A DNA stretch of 10,458 bases. Origin: Phycisphaerae bacterium. GTDB lineage: Bacteria > Planctomycetota > Phycisphaerae > UBA1845 > UTPLA1. Each line of letters opens with the position of its first letter. Position 1 is the first letter of the stretch. The position numbers were made by a program, and so were the translations under genes. Below the pieces are notes generated by a model. That model made no database searches and was not told the origin of the DNA. It saw only the letters and a list, made by a program, of their open reading frames with translations. Below, piece after piece: positions 1-5,334 of the stretch. The DNA is taken from NCBI GenBank assembly GCA_016935885.1, contig JAFGQA010000442.1:1-10458 (forward strand), in the 5' to 3' direction.

Positions 1-55
1 AGAACTCCTCGAAATGGACCTCGAACAGAAGAAACTCTACGACCTCCTGCAATGA
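1..55 (+). CDS. 3' end of an unidentified protein (partial)
   Basis: Reading from base 2, the frame is open up to the TGA at 53-55 and encodes ELLEMDLEQKKLYDLLQ. This heptad-like, charged and leucine-rich sequence is typical of a C-terminal amphipathic helix or short coiled coil. Codon use (CTC, CTG, GAC, CAG) matches the other genes in the window. Too little is present to name a family. The gene runs off the left edge and converges on the minus-strand TPR gene, leaving about 204 bp between the two stops. Confidence 0.5.
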   Translation, partial: ELLEMDLEQKKLYDLLQ

Positions 56-259
56 CCGGGTGTCCCAATTCGGAACTCAGGAAAGGCCAACTCCTTGAAG
101 TCCCTGATTCGCAGGCCCAGGCGGGATATGAATGGCCCGATGGCCTCCGGCCCCCCTTCAGGGGCAAATGGCCCTTGAAGAGGATCCGGTCGCGCCGGCC
201 AAGCTCATCCCGTTCCCCCGTGAATGACAAACATGCGGTGGGGCCGAATCTCGTGTGGA
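56..259. other. Convergent intergenic spacer
   Basis: This spacer lies between two convergent gene ends. Its one clear structure is the GC hairpin CCCC-TTCA-GGGG at 153-164, inside a run of GGCC-containing words. It could help terminate transcription from either side, but no T-run follows on either strand. A small + strand open frame (52-285) has no ribosome binding site and overlaps both neighbours, so I do not call it. Confidence 0.4.
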
Positions 260-1351
260 CTACACGCGTCGGAGCGGGCTCTTGACCACAGCCGTGCGGC
301 TGTGTGGCTTCTGTGGTGACCGCGTTTCACTTGGCGCGACGGGCTCCTTCTCCATCCCGCTCGCCATCCGAGCCAGCGTCAACAGCTTGGGAATGAAGTA
401 GCTGTTGGGATCCAACCGTGCCGCCTGCTCGAGATATGGGTGCGCATCACCCGGCCCCTCGGTGTAGTAGGTGACGTAGCCCAGTAGCGTCATCGCGCCC
501 GCGTCGTCGGGGTGCTTCGCGGCGTGCGCCTTGAGCGCCCGCAAGTGCCGATCGAAGTCGGCCTTGTCGCCGTATTCGTCGCGGATGTCGTATTGCTTGT
601 GAGGCAAGCTTGGCGATAGTTCGAAGGCTCGGGCGATCAGCTTCGTTGCCTCGCCGTATCGCCCGAGCGCGAACAGGGCGTGGCCGGCGTGGAGGCGTGA
701 GGCCGCGTCGGCTTGGTTCTTCTCCGCGGCCCCGAGCAGCTTGATGGCCGCCCAGTCGTAGCGGCCGTCGCGGAACATGATGATCGCTTCGTCGAACATC
801 TCGCGGTGCTGGTTCAGCAACCGGCCGGCCCGCGCCGCGGCGATGTACCAGACGTATTCATGGTCGGCGTCGTAGCGGCCCTGCTCGTAGGCGTCCCAGG
901 CATCGCCCCAATACGGTGAGTAGCCGTAATCATAGACGTATCCGTGACGATAACCGGGGCCATACGCGCGTCGCGGAAGTCGGTTGTGTCGGTAGGGCGA
1001 CCGAATATGCCCGTGTCGTGAACTGTACGGGCGGCGTTGGGTGCCGTAGTCTGGATAGGTTCGCATTCGCGGGCTGTAGAGGTCTGGGCGATATGGGTGC
1101 GGACGGACGTATCGGCCCGATGCCAGCCGATACCATTCTTCCGCCTGCCCGGCTTGCTCGCCCCCAGCGCTTTGTTCGCGCAGCAGGATATCGTACGGCC
1201 GCACCGCCGACTGCCGGGGAGGGTCCGCGCGGACTGAAGTCCGCGGCTCTTCTTCGTCACCGCGGGCCTTGGACGTCGTCTGGGCAAGAAGACCGCTCGT
1301 GGGAATGCACAAGGAAGCGACAAGGGATAAAGGGAGAAGGCATTGGCTCAT
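260..1351 (-). CDS. Exported TPR protein with Tyr/Arg/Pro/His-rich segment
   Basis: The predicted protein has 363 residues. I start it at 1351 because GGAG (minus strand, 1363-1360) lies 8 nt upstream and the next residues form a signal peptide (MSQCLLPLSLVASL, probable cleavage near LLAQ, residues 21-24). The upstream in-frame ATG at 1378 lacks a ribosome binding site. After the signal peptide comes an acidic/Arg linker, then about 75-145 is very rich in Tyr, Arg, Pro and His (RPHPYRPDLY, YRHGYVYDYGY). From about 185 to 335 are helical TPR-like units (AGHALFALGRYGEATKLIARAFELSP; LLGYVTYYTEGPGDAHPYLEQAARLDP). The tail is basic. TPRs usually mediate protein contacts, so a periplasmic or envelope scaffold is plausible, but no function can be assigned. 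Two short palindromes lie inside the frame, at residues about 36-42 and 350-355. The gene is divergent from the next one. Confidence 0.8.
   Translation of the reverse strand: MSQCLLPLSLVASLCIPTSGLLAQTTSKARGDEEEPRTSVRADPPRQSAVRPYDILLREQSAGGEQAGQAEEWYRLASGRYVRPHPYRPDLYSPRMRTYPDYGTQRRPYSSRHGHIRSPYRHNRLPRRAYGPGYRHGYVYDYGYSPYWGDAWDAYEQGRYDADHEYVWYIAAARAGRLLNQHREMFDEAIIMFRDGRYDWAAIKLLGAAEKNQADAASRLHAGHALFALGRYGEATKLIARAFELSPSLPHKQYDIRDEYGDKADFDRHLRALKAHAAKHPDDAGAMTLLGYVTYYTEGPGDAHPYLEQAARLDPNSYFIPKLLTLARMASGMEKEPVAPSETRSPQKPHSRTAVVKSPLRRV
287..304. repeat. Perfect palindrome inside the TPR gene 3' end
   Basis: CACAGCCG-TG-CGGCTGTG is a perfect inverted repeat of 8-bp arms with a 2-bp centre. It lies in frame in the C-terminal tail of the minus-strand TPR protein and encodes HSRTAV (residues 350-355). 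The arm plus short centre matches the layout of the other palindromes in this window, which suggests a dispersed repeat rather than a gene-specific hairpin. Confidence 0.6.
1228..1245. repeat. Palindromic repeat A, copy 1 (inside the TPR gene)
   Basis: CGCGGACT-GA-AGTCCGCG is a perfect inverted repeat of 8-bp arms. The stretch 1231-1252 is identical over 22 bp, in the same orientation, to 3110-3131 upstream of aroDE. Here it sits within the coding region just after the predicted signal peptide, encoding about PRTSVRA on the minus strand (residues 36-42). Confidence 0.75.
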
Positions 1352-1673
1352 GGCTGGGACTCCGGATGGTCGCGGCATGACACAGCAGCGGGTTCTCGAC
1401 GCCGACCGATAATACGCCGCACGGCCGCGCGTACCTAGGTCCGCGTGTCCTCGCTCGCCCTCGCGCAACGAGCCCGCCGCCCGTCGTCTGCCTGCACCAT
1501 AATAACAGACAACGCGCCCCGGGGTGGGGATAGTCCAAAAAGCCGTCAGGAGCCTTCTATCTCATTGTCTTTCTGTTCCGATCCGATCTAAGCGCGGGTT
1601 CCGGAACGCTCCCGGATGACGTGGGTCGGAAGGTCCGGTATACCCAATCCTTCGGCAGAGATGGAGCGGGAAA
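1352..1673. other. Divergent intergenic region
   Basis: This region of 322 bp separates the minus-strand TPR gene from the plus-strand secreted-protein gene and should hold both promoters. On the minus strand an extended -10-like TGT-TATTAT is visible (1507-1499). On the plus strand TTGTCT (1565-1570), 16 bp, then TCTAAG (1587-1592) is a poor candidate. The small perfect palindrome GGTATACC is at 1637-1644. No gene or RNA was recognised. Confidence 0.4.
1499..1507 (-). promoter_or_regulatory. Possible extended -10 for the TPR gene
   Basis: On the minus strand the sequence reads TGT-TATTAT, an extended -10 element (TGn then 5 of 6 matches to TATAAT) in an otherwise GC-rich region. It would give a leader of roughly 140 nt for the gene starting at 1351. 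No good -35 hexamer is seen at 17 bp, which extended -10 promoters can tolerate. Confidence 0.3.
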
Positions 1674-2834
1674 ATGAAGCATTCCGGTCACGGGTACATA
1701 CGCCCGATCGCGTCGTTCCGCCGCCCGATCGCATCGTTCAGTTTGGCGGTGGTTCTGGTCATCTGTTCTTCCGCTATCTTTGCCCTCTGTCCCGCCTGCG
1801 ACATCAGCGTGTTGACCGGCGCACCCAGCGAGATGGGCTTCTCGGTCCTGAATCTCCGGGTCGAAAACGCCACGACGAGCTTCGCCAGCGTGACCATTAC
1901 GCCGGGACTTGAGGCTTCGACATCTGCGGGACAGGCCGAGGCCGATTCCGAATCGGATGACGGCGCGACCGTCATTCGCGTGCCACCGGGCTCGGTCTCC
2001 AATGGCACACTGCAATGCGCCAGCAGCACGCCGCAGCCGTGGGGGTTCTCGGTCCGGGCTACCGTGGGAACCGGCCAAACACCACCGACGGTGCTGTTCG
2101 AGGGCGACGGTACGGGGACGCCTGGCTTCGACGACGGCAGCATCGGCGCCGAGGGGGAGCGGTTCCTGGTCCGTGGCGCGCACTATGGCTGCGGTGACAC
2201 CGTTGTCATCCGGGTTACCGACGACGGCACCCGGGCCGGCGCCGGGACAAGCGGCGCGCCGCAGGGAATCATCAAACATTACGCCCTGGGAGAAACGGTT
2301 CCCCCCAGTTCCCTTGAGCCGGACGAGCCAACCGACGGTGCTGGCGGCGGCACGGATGGGGACGGCTCCGGTGGCGACGGACAGACCACCGATCAGGCGA
2401 CCGGGGAAGTCCACATTCAGATCACAAACCAAACGGACTACGTCATGCAGGTCCTGCTGGCCAGTGCATCCGCCGCGGAGGGCGAGGGCGTGCCCGTCCA
2501 CGTCCCGCCGAATTCCACGACCACGGGCGCGACGACTTGCTACGCGCAGTTCACCATGACGGCCACCACGATCGTGTTCGACGGCGGCGAGGAAGAGAAT
2601 CCCCCCCGCGTGTGGAAATACGCCCATGTGATTCTCACCGGGGCTGGGACGGGTGTTCCCGGTTTCGATGAGGGCTGCATCGGTGGCGTCGGCGAGCGGA
2701 CGTTCGTCCGTGGGGAGCATTTCAACTGCGACGACATGATTGTCGTCACCATCAGCGACCCCGGCGAGCCGCAGCCCAACATCGCCGAGGCGGTCGTCGG
2801 CACCGGCACGGTCTCCGTCACCTCCGGGCAATAG
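1674..2834 (+). CDS. Secreted protein with two tandem copies of an unrecognised Cys-containing domain
   Basis: The 386-residue protein starts at 1674, with GGAG at 1663-1666 seven bases upstream. An unusually long basic N-region (residues 1-22, holding a duplicated RPIASF) precedes a hydrophobic core (23-38) and CPACD. This is a signal peptide; no canonical lipobox is present. Two homologous domains follow, about 57-184 and 245-363. Both contain V-P-P-x-S-x3-G-x3-C (103-115; 277-289), then a G-T/V-P-G-F-D-D/E-G-x-I-G stretch, G-E-R-x-x-V-R-G-x-H/E-x-x-C (161-173; 340-352) and a final beta strand ending D-x-G. C115/C173 and C289/C352 probably form one disulfide per domain. The linker 185-244 is Gly/Asp/Thr-rich. 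The domain looks beta-rich, and I do not recognise it. An extracytoplasmic role is likely and no activity can be given. A 440-residue minus-strand frame opposite it is an antisense artefact. Confidence 0.8.
   Translation: MKHSGHGYIRPIASFRRPIASFSLAVVLVICSSAIFALCPACDISVLTGAPSEMGFSVLNLRVENATTSFASVTITPGLEASTSAGQAEADSESDDGATVIRVPPGSVSNGTLQCASSTPQPWGFSVRATVGTGQTPPTVLFEGDGTGTPGFDDGSIGAEGERFLVRGAHYGCGDTVVIRVTDDGTRAGAGTSGAPQGIIKHYALGETVPPSSLEPDEPTDGAGGGTDGDGSGGDGQTTDQATGEVHIQITNQTDYVMQVLLASASAAEGEGVPVHVPPNSTTTGATTCYAQFTMTATTIVFDGGEEENPPRVWKYAHVILTGAGTGVPGFDEGCIGGVGERTFVRGEHFNCDDMIVVTISDPGEPQPNIAEAVVGTGTVSVTSGQ
1701..1739 (+). repeat. Short direct duplication in the signal peptide coding region
   Basis: CGCCCGATCGCGTCGTTC (1701-1718) is followed with a 21-bp period by a copy at 1722-1739 that matches in 17 of 18 bases. 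In protein this duplicates RPIASF and lengthens the positively charged N-region of the signal peptide. It looks like a recent slippage duplication that kept the reading frame. Confidence 0.7.
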
Positions 2835-2847
2835 CGGAGCGGAGAAG

Positions 2848-2869
2848 GGGTCCGGCTGTTTCAGGACCC
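2848..2869 (+). terminator. Possible hairpin after the secreted-protein gene
   Basis: GGGTCC (2848-2853) and GGACCC (2864-2869) form a 6-bp stem with a 10-nt loop, 14 bp after the stop codon. No U-tract follows, so intrinsic termination is doubtful. It may simply stabilise the mRNA 3' end. Confidence 0.3.
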
Positions 2870-2904
2870 TATGTGGCACAGCGCGGCCTCCGGCAGCGGG
2901 GCTT

Positions 2905-2910
2905 TATAAT
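2905..2910 (+). promoter_or_regulatory. Possible -10 box upstream of aroDE
   Basis: A perfect TATAAT stands in a GC-rich context. At 17 bp upstream the sequence is CGCGGC, so no -35 is apparent. If used, transcription would begin near 2917 and give aroDE a leader of about 240 nt carrying the competing hairpins and repeat A. Confidence 0.3.
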
Positions 2911-3109
2911 GTCGAGATAGTGTCGAGGAAAGCCCAACGAGCCACGGGCTTTGGGCCACGAGTCTGGGAGTTTTTCCGTCGAATACCGAAACAGTCCGCG
3001 TTACCGGTGCTGGGCGCGGCGGCAATTCGGGCGACAAGACAAAAAATCCCAAAACTCCATGCGGACCACGAACGCCGTCGCTACGATCGTCCCGTTCGAA
3101 CGGCCGCGT

Positions 3110-3131
3110 GGACTGAAGTCCGCGGCTCTTC
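3110..3131. repeat. Palindromic repeat A, copy 2 (aroDE leader)
   Basis: These 22 bp are identical to 1231-1252, centred on GGACT-GA-AGTCC. The left outer arm is CCGCG with two extra bases (TG) relative to the perfect palindrome of copy 1. It lies directly upstream of the aroDE start, where a hairpin could affect translation initiation. A 12-bp perfect palindrome abuts it on the left. Confidence 0.75.
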
Positions 3132-3155
3132 CTACTGACAACCGAGAGCGCACCC

Positions 3156-4910
3156 ATGACCTTGCTCGCCGCCCCCGTCTTCGGCAACTCGATCGAGCAG
3201 ATCCGCCGCGACAGGGAGGCCGCCGTCAAACACGGCGCCGATCTGATCGAGCTGCGAATCGACCTGATGGAAGGTGTCAGCGACGACGACATCCGCTCGC
3301 TGCGAAACAGCAGGGGTCTCCCGATCATCCTGACCATCCGCTCAGCGGCCGAGGGCGGCCGATGGCCCGGGGATGACGACGAGAGGATCGGCCGCCTGAT
3401 CGCACTCGGCCCCTTCGTGGACTACATCGACGTCGAGTTGGCAACCTACCAGCGGTCCGCCGATATTCGCCAGAAGATCGGCCTGGCGTTGAAGTGCGCC
3501 GGCTACGTCTCCCAGGCGGGCGGCAAGGAGGAGAACGTCCATCCCGGCAAGCGGAAGCTGATTCTCTCCAGACACGACCTGACGTCGCGGCCACCGACGT
3601 TGCAGGCCGACTTCGTCGCTATGCTCGACGAACCCGCCTGCCACGTGCCAAAGCTCGTTTGGCGGGGCCGAACGATCCGCGACAACTTCGAGGCGTTCGA
3701 TCTGATGAGGGAGAGCCCCCGGCCTGCCATCGTCATCTGCATGGGAGAAGAAGGCCTGCTGTCCCGAGTCCTGGCCAGGAAATTCGGGGCGTTTGCCACG
3801 TTCGCGGCCGTGGCGGCCGGCAGTGAGACCGCCGCCGGGCAGGCCTCGATCGCGGATATGAAGGAACTGTACCGCTGGGACGCCATCGACGGGGACACCA
3901 GGGTCTACGGCGTGATCGGAGATCCCGTCGGGCACTCGATCAGCCCCCGTGTCCACAACGCCGCGTTCGCCGCCACGGGCGAGAATGCCGTCTATCTCCC
4001 GATGCGGGTCGGGCCTTCCTACGAGTCATTCAAGGCCTTTATGAGCGAGGTCCTGGCAAGGCCCTGGCTGGATTTTCGCGGGTTCAGCGTGACCATTCCC
4101 CATAAGGAGAACGCCGTGCGGTACCTCCGGGAGGCTGGCGGCACGATTGACCCACTTGCCGAACGCCTTGGTGCGGTGAACACGCTAAGCCTCACAACGG
4201 ATGGCCGGTTAACCGGCCACAACACGGACTGTGCCGCCGCAATCGACGCCATCGCCGCCGGCCTGCGAACCTCCCGCGCAAAGCCCCGCGATGCCGAGGC
4301 CAGCGCCGCAGGGGCCCCCGGCCTTGGCCGGGGGGTGGCCGAGCGACCAGTGGGCTCGCGACCATTCGAGGAGCACCCCCCGGCCAAGGCCGGGGGCTCT
4401 CGTGATGGAGTGCAGATGGAATCCGCGCTGTCCGGCCTCGGCGTCGCGGTGCTCGGGGCAGGCGGTGCCGCACGGGCCATCGTTGCCGGCCTGGCCGAGG
4501 CCGGAGCCCACGTCACGATCTTCAACCGGACCGAAGACAAAGCCCGGGCCCTCGCCGAGACCTTCGGCTGCCGCCATCTCCCCTGGCCGCAGCGCGTGAA
4601 GGCCGACGCCACCTTGGTCGTGAATTGCACGAGCGTGGGATTGTGGCCGGCCGTGAACGCCTCGCCTCTCCCCGCCACTGCCCTGAGGCCCGGCATGACC
4701 GTCTTCGACACGATCTACAACCCCCTGCGGACGCGACTGCTGAGGGAGGCCGACGATTGCGGCTGTGCCACCATCGACGGCCTAACCATGTTCGCCCTCC
4801 AGGCGCGAGCTCAGTTCGAAATCTGGACAGGCCGCCGCCTCCCCGCGGAGACCATTCGCCAGGTGGCCGTGAAAGCCGTCGGCGGTCAGCAATCAGCAAT
4901 TAGTGAATAA
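3156..4910 (+). CDS. aroDE: Bifunctional type I 3-dehydroquinate dehydratase / shikimate dehydrogenase
   Basis: This 584-residue fusion catalyses steps 3 and 4 of the shikimate pathway in the cytoplasm: 3-dehydroquinate to 3-dehydroshikimate, then NADPH-dependent reduction to shikimate. Residues 1 to about 240 are a type I dehydroquinase: ELRID near the N-terminus, catalytic HD at H140, the Schiff-base lysine K166 (VPKLVW), and the C-terminal GQASI segment. Residues about 250-578 are shikimate dehydrogenase: GDPVGHSISP, catalytic lysine in VTIPHKE (K317), catalytic aspartate in GHNTD (D358), the NADP-binding glycine loop LGAGGAARA (433-441), NRT (457-459) and GLTMFALQARAQFEIWTG. All key residues are present. 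About 50 extra residues separate GHNTD from LGAGGAA; 28 of them (387-414) are encoded by an 84-bp inverted-repeat element. The last residues (GGQQSAISE) look repeat-derived. D-E domain order is as in chlamydial and plant fusions. No strong Shine-Dalgarno is seen; the start is set by the family N-terminus. Confidence 0.95.
   Translation: MTLLAAPVFGNSIEQIRRDREAAVKHGADLIELRIDLMEGVSDDDIRSLRNSRGLPIILTIRSAAEGGRWPGDDDERIGRLIALGPFVDYIDVELATYQRSADIRQKIGLALKCAGYVSQAGGKEENVHPGKRKLILSRHDLTSRPPTLQADFVAMLDEPACHVPKLVWRGRTIRDNFEAFDLMRESPRPAIVICMGEEGLLSRVLARKFGAFATFAAVAAGSETAAGQASIADMKELYRWDAIDGDTRVYGVIGDPVGHSISPRVHNAAFAATGENAVYLPMRVGPSYESFKAFMSEVLARPWLDFRGFSVTIPHKENAVRYLREAGGTIDPLAERLGAVNTLSLTTDGRLTGHNTDCAAAIDAIAAGLRTSRAKPRDAEASAAGAPGLGRGVAERPVGSRPFEEHPPAKAGGSRDGVQMESALSGLGVAVLGAGGAARAIVAGLAEAGAHVTIFNRTEDKARALAETFGCRHLPWPQRVKADATLVVNCTSVGLWPAVNASPLPATALRPGMTVFDTIYNPLRTRLLREADDCGCATIDGLTMFALQARAQFEIWTGRRLPAETIRQVAVKAVGGQQSAISE
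4314..4397. mobile_element. 84-bp inverted-repeat element inserted in frame in aroDE
   Basis: The two ends, 4315-4334 and 4377-4396, are exact 20-bp reverse complements of each other, and each is itself a palindrome (CCCCCGGCC-TT-GGCCGGGGG and the AA-centred form). Between them are 42 bp that include two GCGACCA words. The whole, 4314-4397, is exactly 28 codons in the aroDE frame, without a stop, and encodes a Pro/Gly-rich segment from APGLGRG to HPPAKAGG. It falls between the two halves of the shikimate dehydrogenase domain, where the family normally has only a short linker. The form is that of a non-autonomous palindromic element (MITE- or REP-like). No target-site duplication is obvious. 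Confidence 0.7.
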
Positions 4911-4972
4911 GATGCCGCGATCGCGTGCCGAATGCTCGGTGGCGTCCGATAACCCAGACTGTCCGGCTCCTT

Positions 4973-5049
4973 CGATTGACGATTGGGGATTCACGATTGG
5001 GGATTGACGATTGGGGATTGGCGATTGGGGATTGGCGATTGGGGATTGG
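4973..5049 (+). repeat. 14-bp tandem repeat array
   Basis: Five consecutive 14-bp units, CGATTGGGGATT followed by CA, GA, GG, GG, GG, run from 4980 to 5049, preceded by a half unit (4973-4979). The last three units are identical. Each unit also contains an internal near-duplication (GATTGG/GGATTG). A separate degenerate unit lies at 5172-5184. The array begins 63 bp after the aroDE stop, and that gene's last codons (CAGCAAT twice, 4887-4900) are also repetitive. Confidence 0.9.
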
Positions 5050-5090
5050 GATCTGGCTTGCCGCTTGGCGGCCCCCGCGGCTTCCAGCGT

Positions 5091-5165
5091 CATTCGTGGA
5101 GCGTGAAGCGTCGTTCGTGAGGCGTGAAGCGTCAGCAGCAGGCGCGAACGAGATACGCTTCACGA
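5091..5165 (+). repeat. 21-bp tandem pair with inverted partial copy
   Basis: 5091-5111 and 5112-5132 are adjacent 21-bp units that match in 18 of 21 bases (core TTCGTG..GCGTGAAGCGT). ACGCTTCACGA at 5155-5165 is an inverted copy of the same core. The inverted copy could pair with either direct unit as a hairpin. Non-coding; function unknown. Confidence 0.7.
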
Positions 5166-5180
5166 GATGCGCATTGGGGA

Positions 5181-5195
5181 TTGACCGCTGGTCAA
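5181..5195. promoter_or_regulatory. TTGACC-GCT-GGTCAA palindrome, possible operator
   Basis: This perfect 6+3+6 inverted repeat lies about 140 bp upstream of the metallophosphoesterase-aroK operon. The size and symmetry suit a dimeric repressor site, and TTGACC could double as a -35. No matching second copy was noticed, so the role is a guess. Confidence 0.25.
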
Positions 5196-5231
5196 CTTCT
5201 GCTCAAGATGCCTAGTCTCGGGAGCGTGTGT

Positions 5232-5283
5232 CACTGCTCTGTGGGCAGTGCGCTGGGTGCCACTGGCAGCTTGCCTGCCAGTG
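5232..5283. repeat. Two adjacent hairpins upstream of the operon
   Basis: CACTGC-(7 nt)-GCAGTG occupies 5232-5250, and CACTGGCAG-CTTGC-CTGCCAGTG occupies 5261-5283 (9-bp perfect stem, 5-nt loop). Both stems start CACTG and are spaced 10 bp apart, which suggests one compound repeat. They end about 50 bp before the ATG at 5335 and would be in the mRNA leader if transcription starts upstream. No U-tract follows either. Confidence 0.55.
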
Positions 5284-5334
5284 TGGCCACCGATGGCTGA
5301 TGGCCAGAAGGTGCTGACCGCTGGAAGCTGATAC

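Larger units (their letters stand above)
2835..3155. other. aroDE upstream region
   Basis: This region of 321 bp has no convincing gene. It holds a 3' hairpin for the preceding gene (2848-2869), a consensus TATAAT (2905-2910), three mutually complementary 7-mers GGGCTTT/AAAGCCC/GGGCTTT (2899-2905, 2929-2935, 2946-2952), a T5 run (2971-2975), the perfect 12-bp palindrome CCGTTCGAACGG (3092-3103), and repeat A copy 2 (3110-3131) only 24 bp before the aroDE start codon. Confidence 0.5.
4911..5334. other. Repeat-rich intergenic region
   Basis: This region of 424 bp has no credible gene. In order it holds a 14-bp tandem array (4973-5049), a GC-rich stretch, a 21-bp tandem pair with a partial inverted copy (5091-5165), a stray array unit (5172-5184), the palindrome TTGACC-GCT-GGTCAA (5181-5195), and two hairpins (5232-5250 and 5261-5283). 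The promoter for the downstream operon should lie here, but no clear -35/-10 pair was found. Small open frames across the array are the translation of the repeats. Confidence 0.6.

Noticed and set aside
1557..2879. Minus-strand open frame of 440 codons opposite the secreted-protein gene
   Set aside because: It has no ribosome binding site or recognisable domain. The plus-strand frame has a good ribosome binding site, a signal peptide and an internal domain duplication. Long antisense frames are common in GC-rich DNA.
4893..5163. Minus-strand small frames with repeated NPQSPI/NRQSPI peptides
   Set aside because: They are the translation of the 14-bp DNA array. There is no start signal or conserved fold.
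4973..5184. CRISPR array
   Set aside because: The 14-bp units are directly adjacent with no unique spacers, and no cas gene is nearby.
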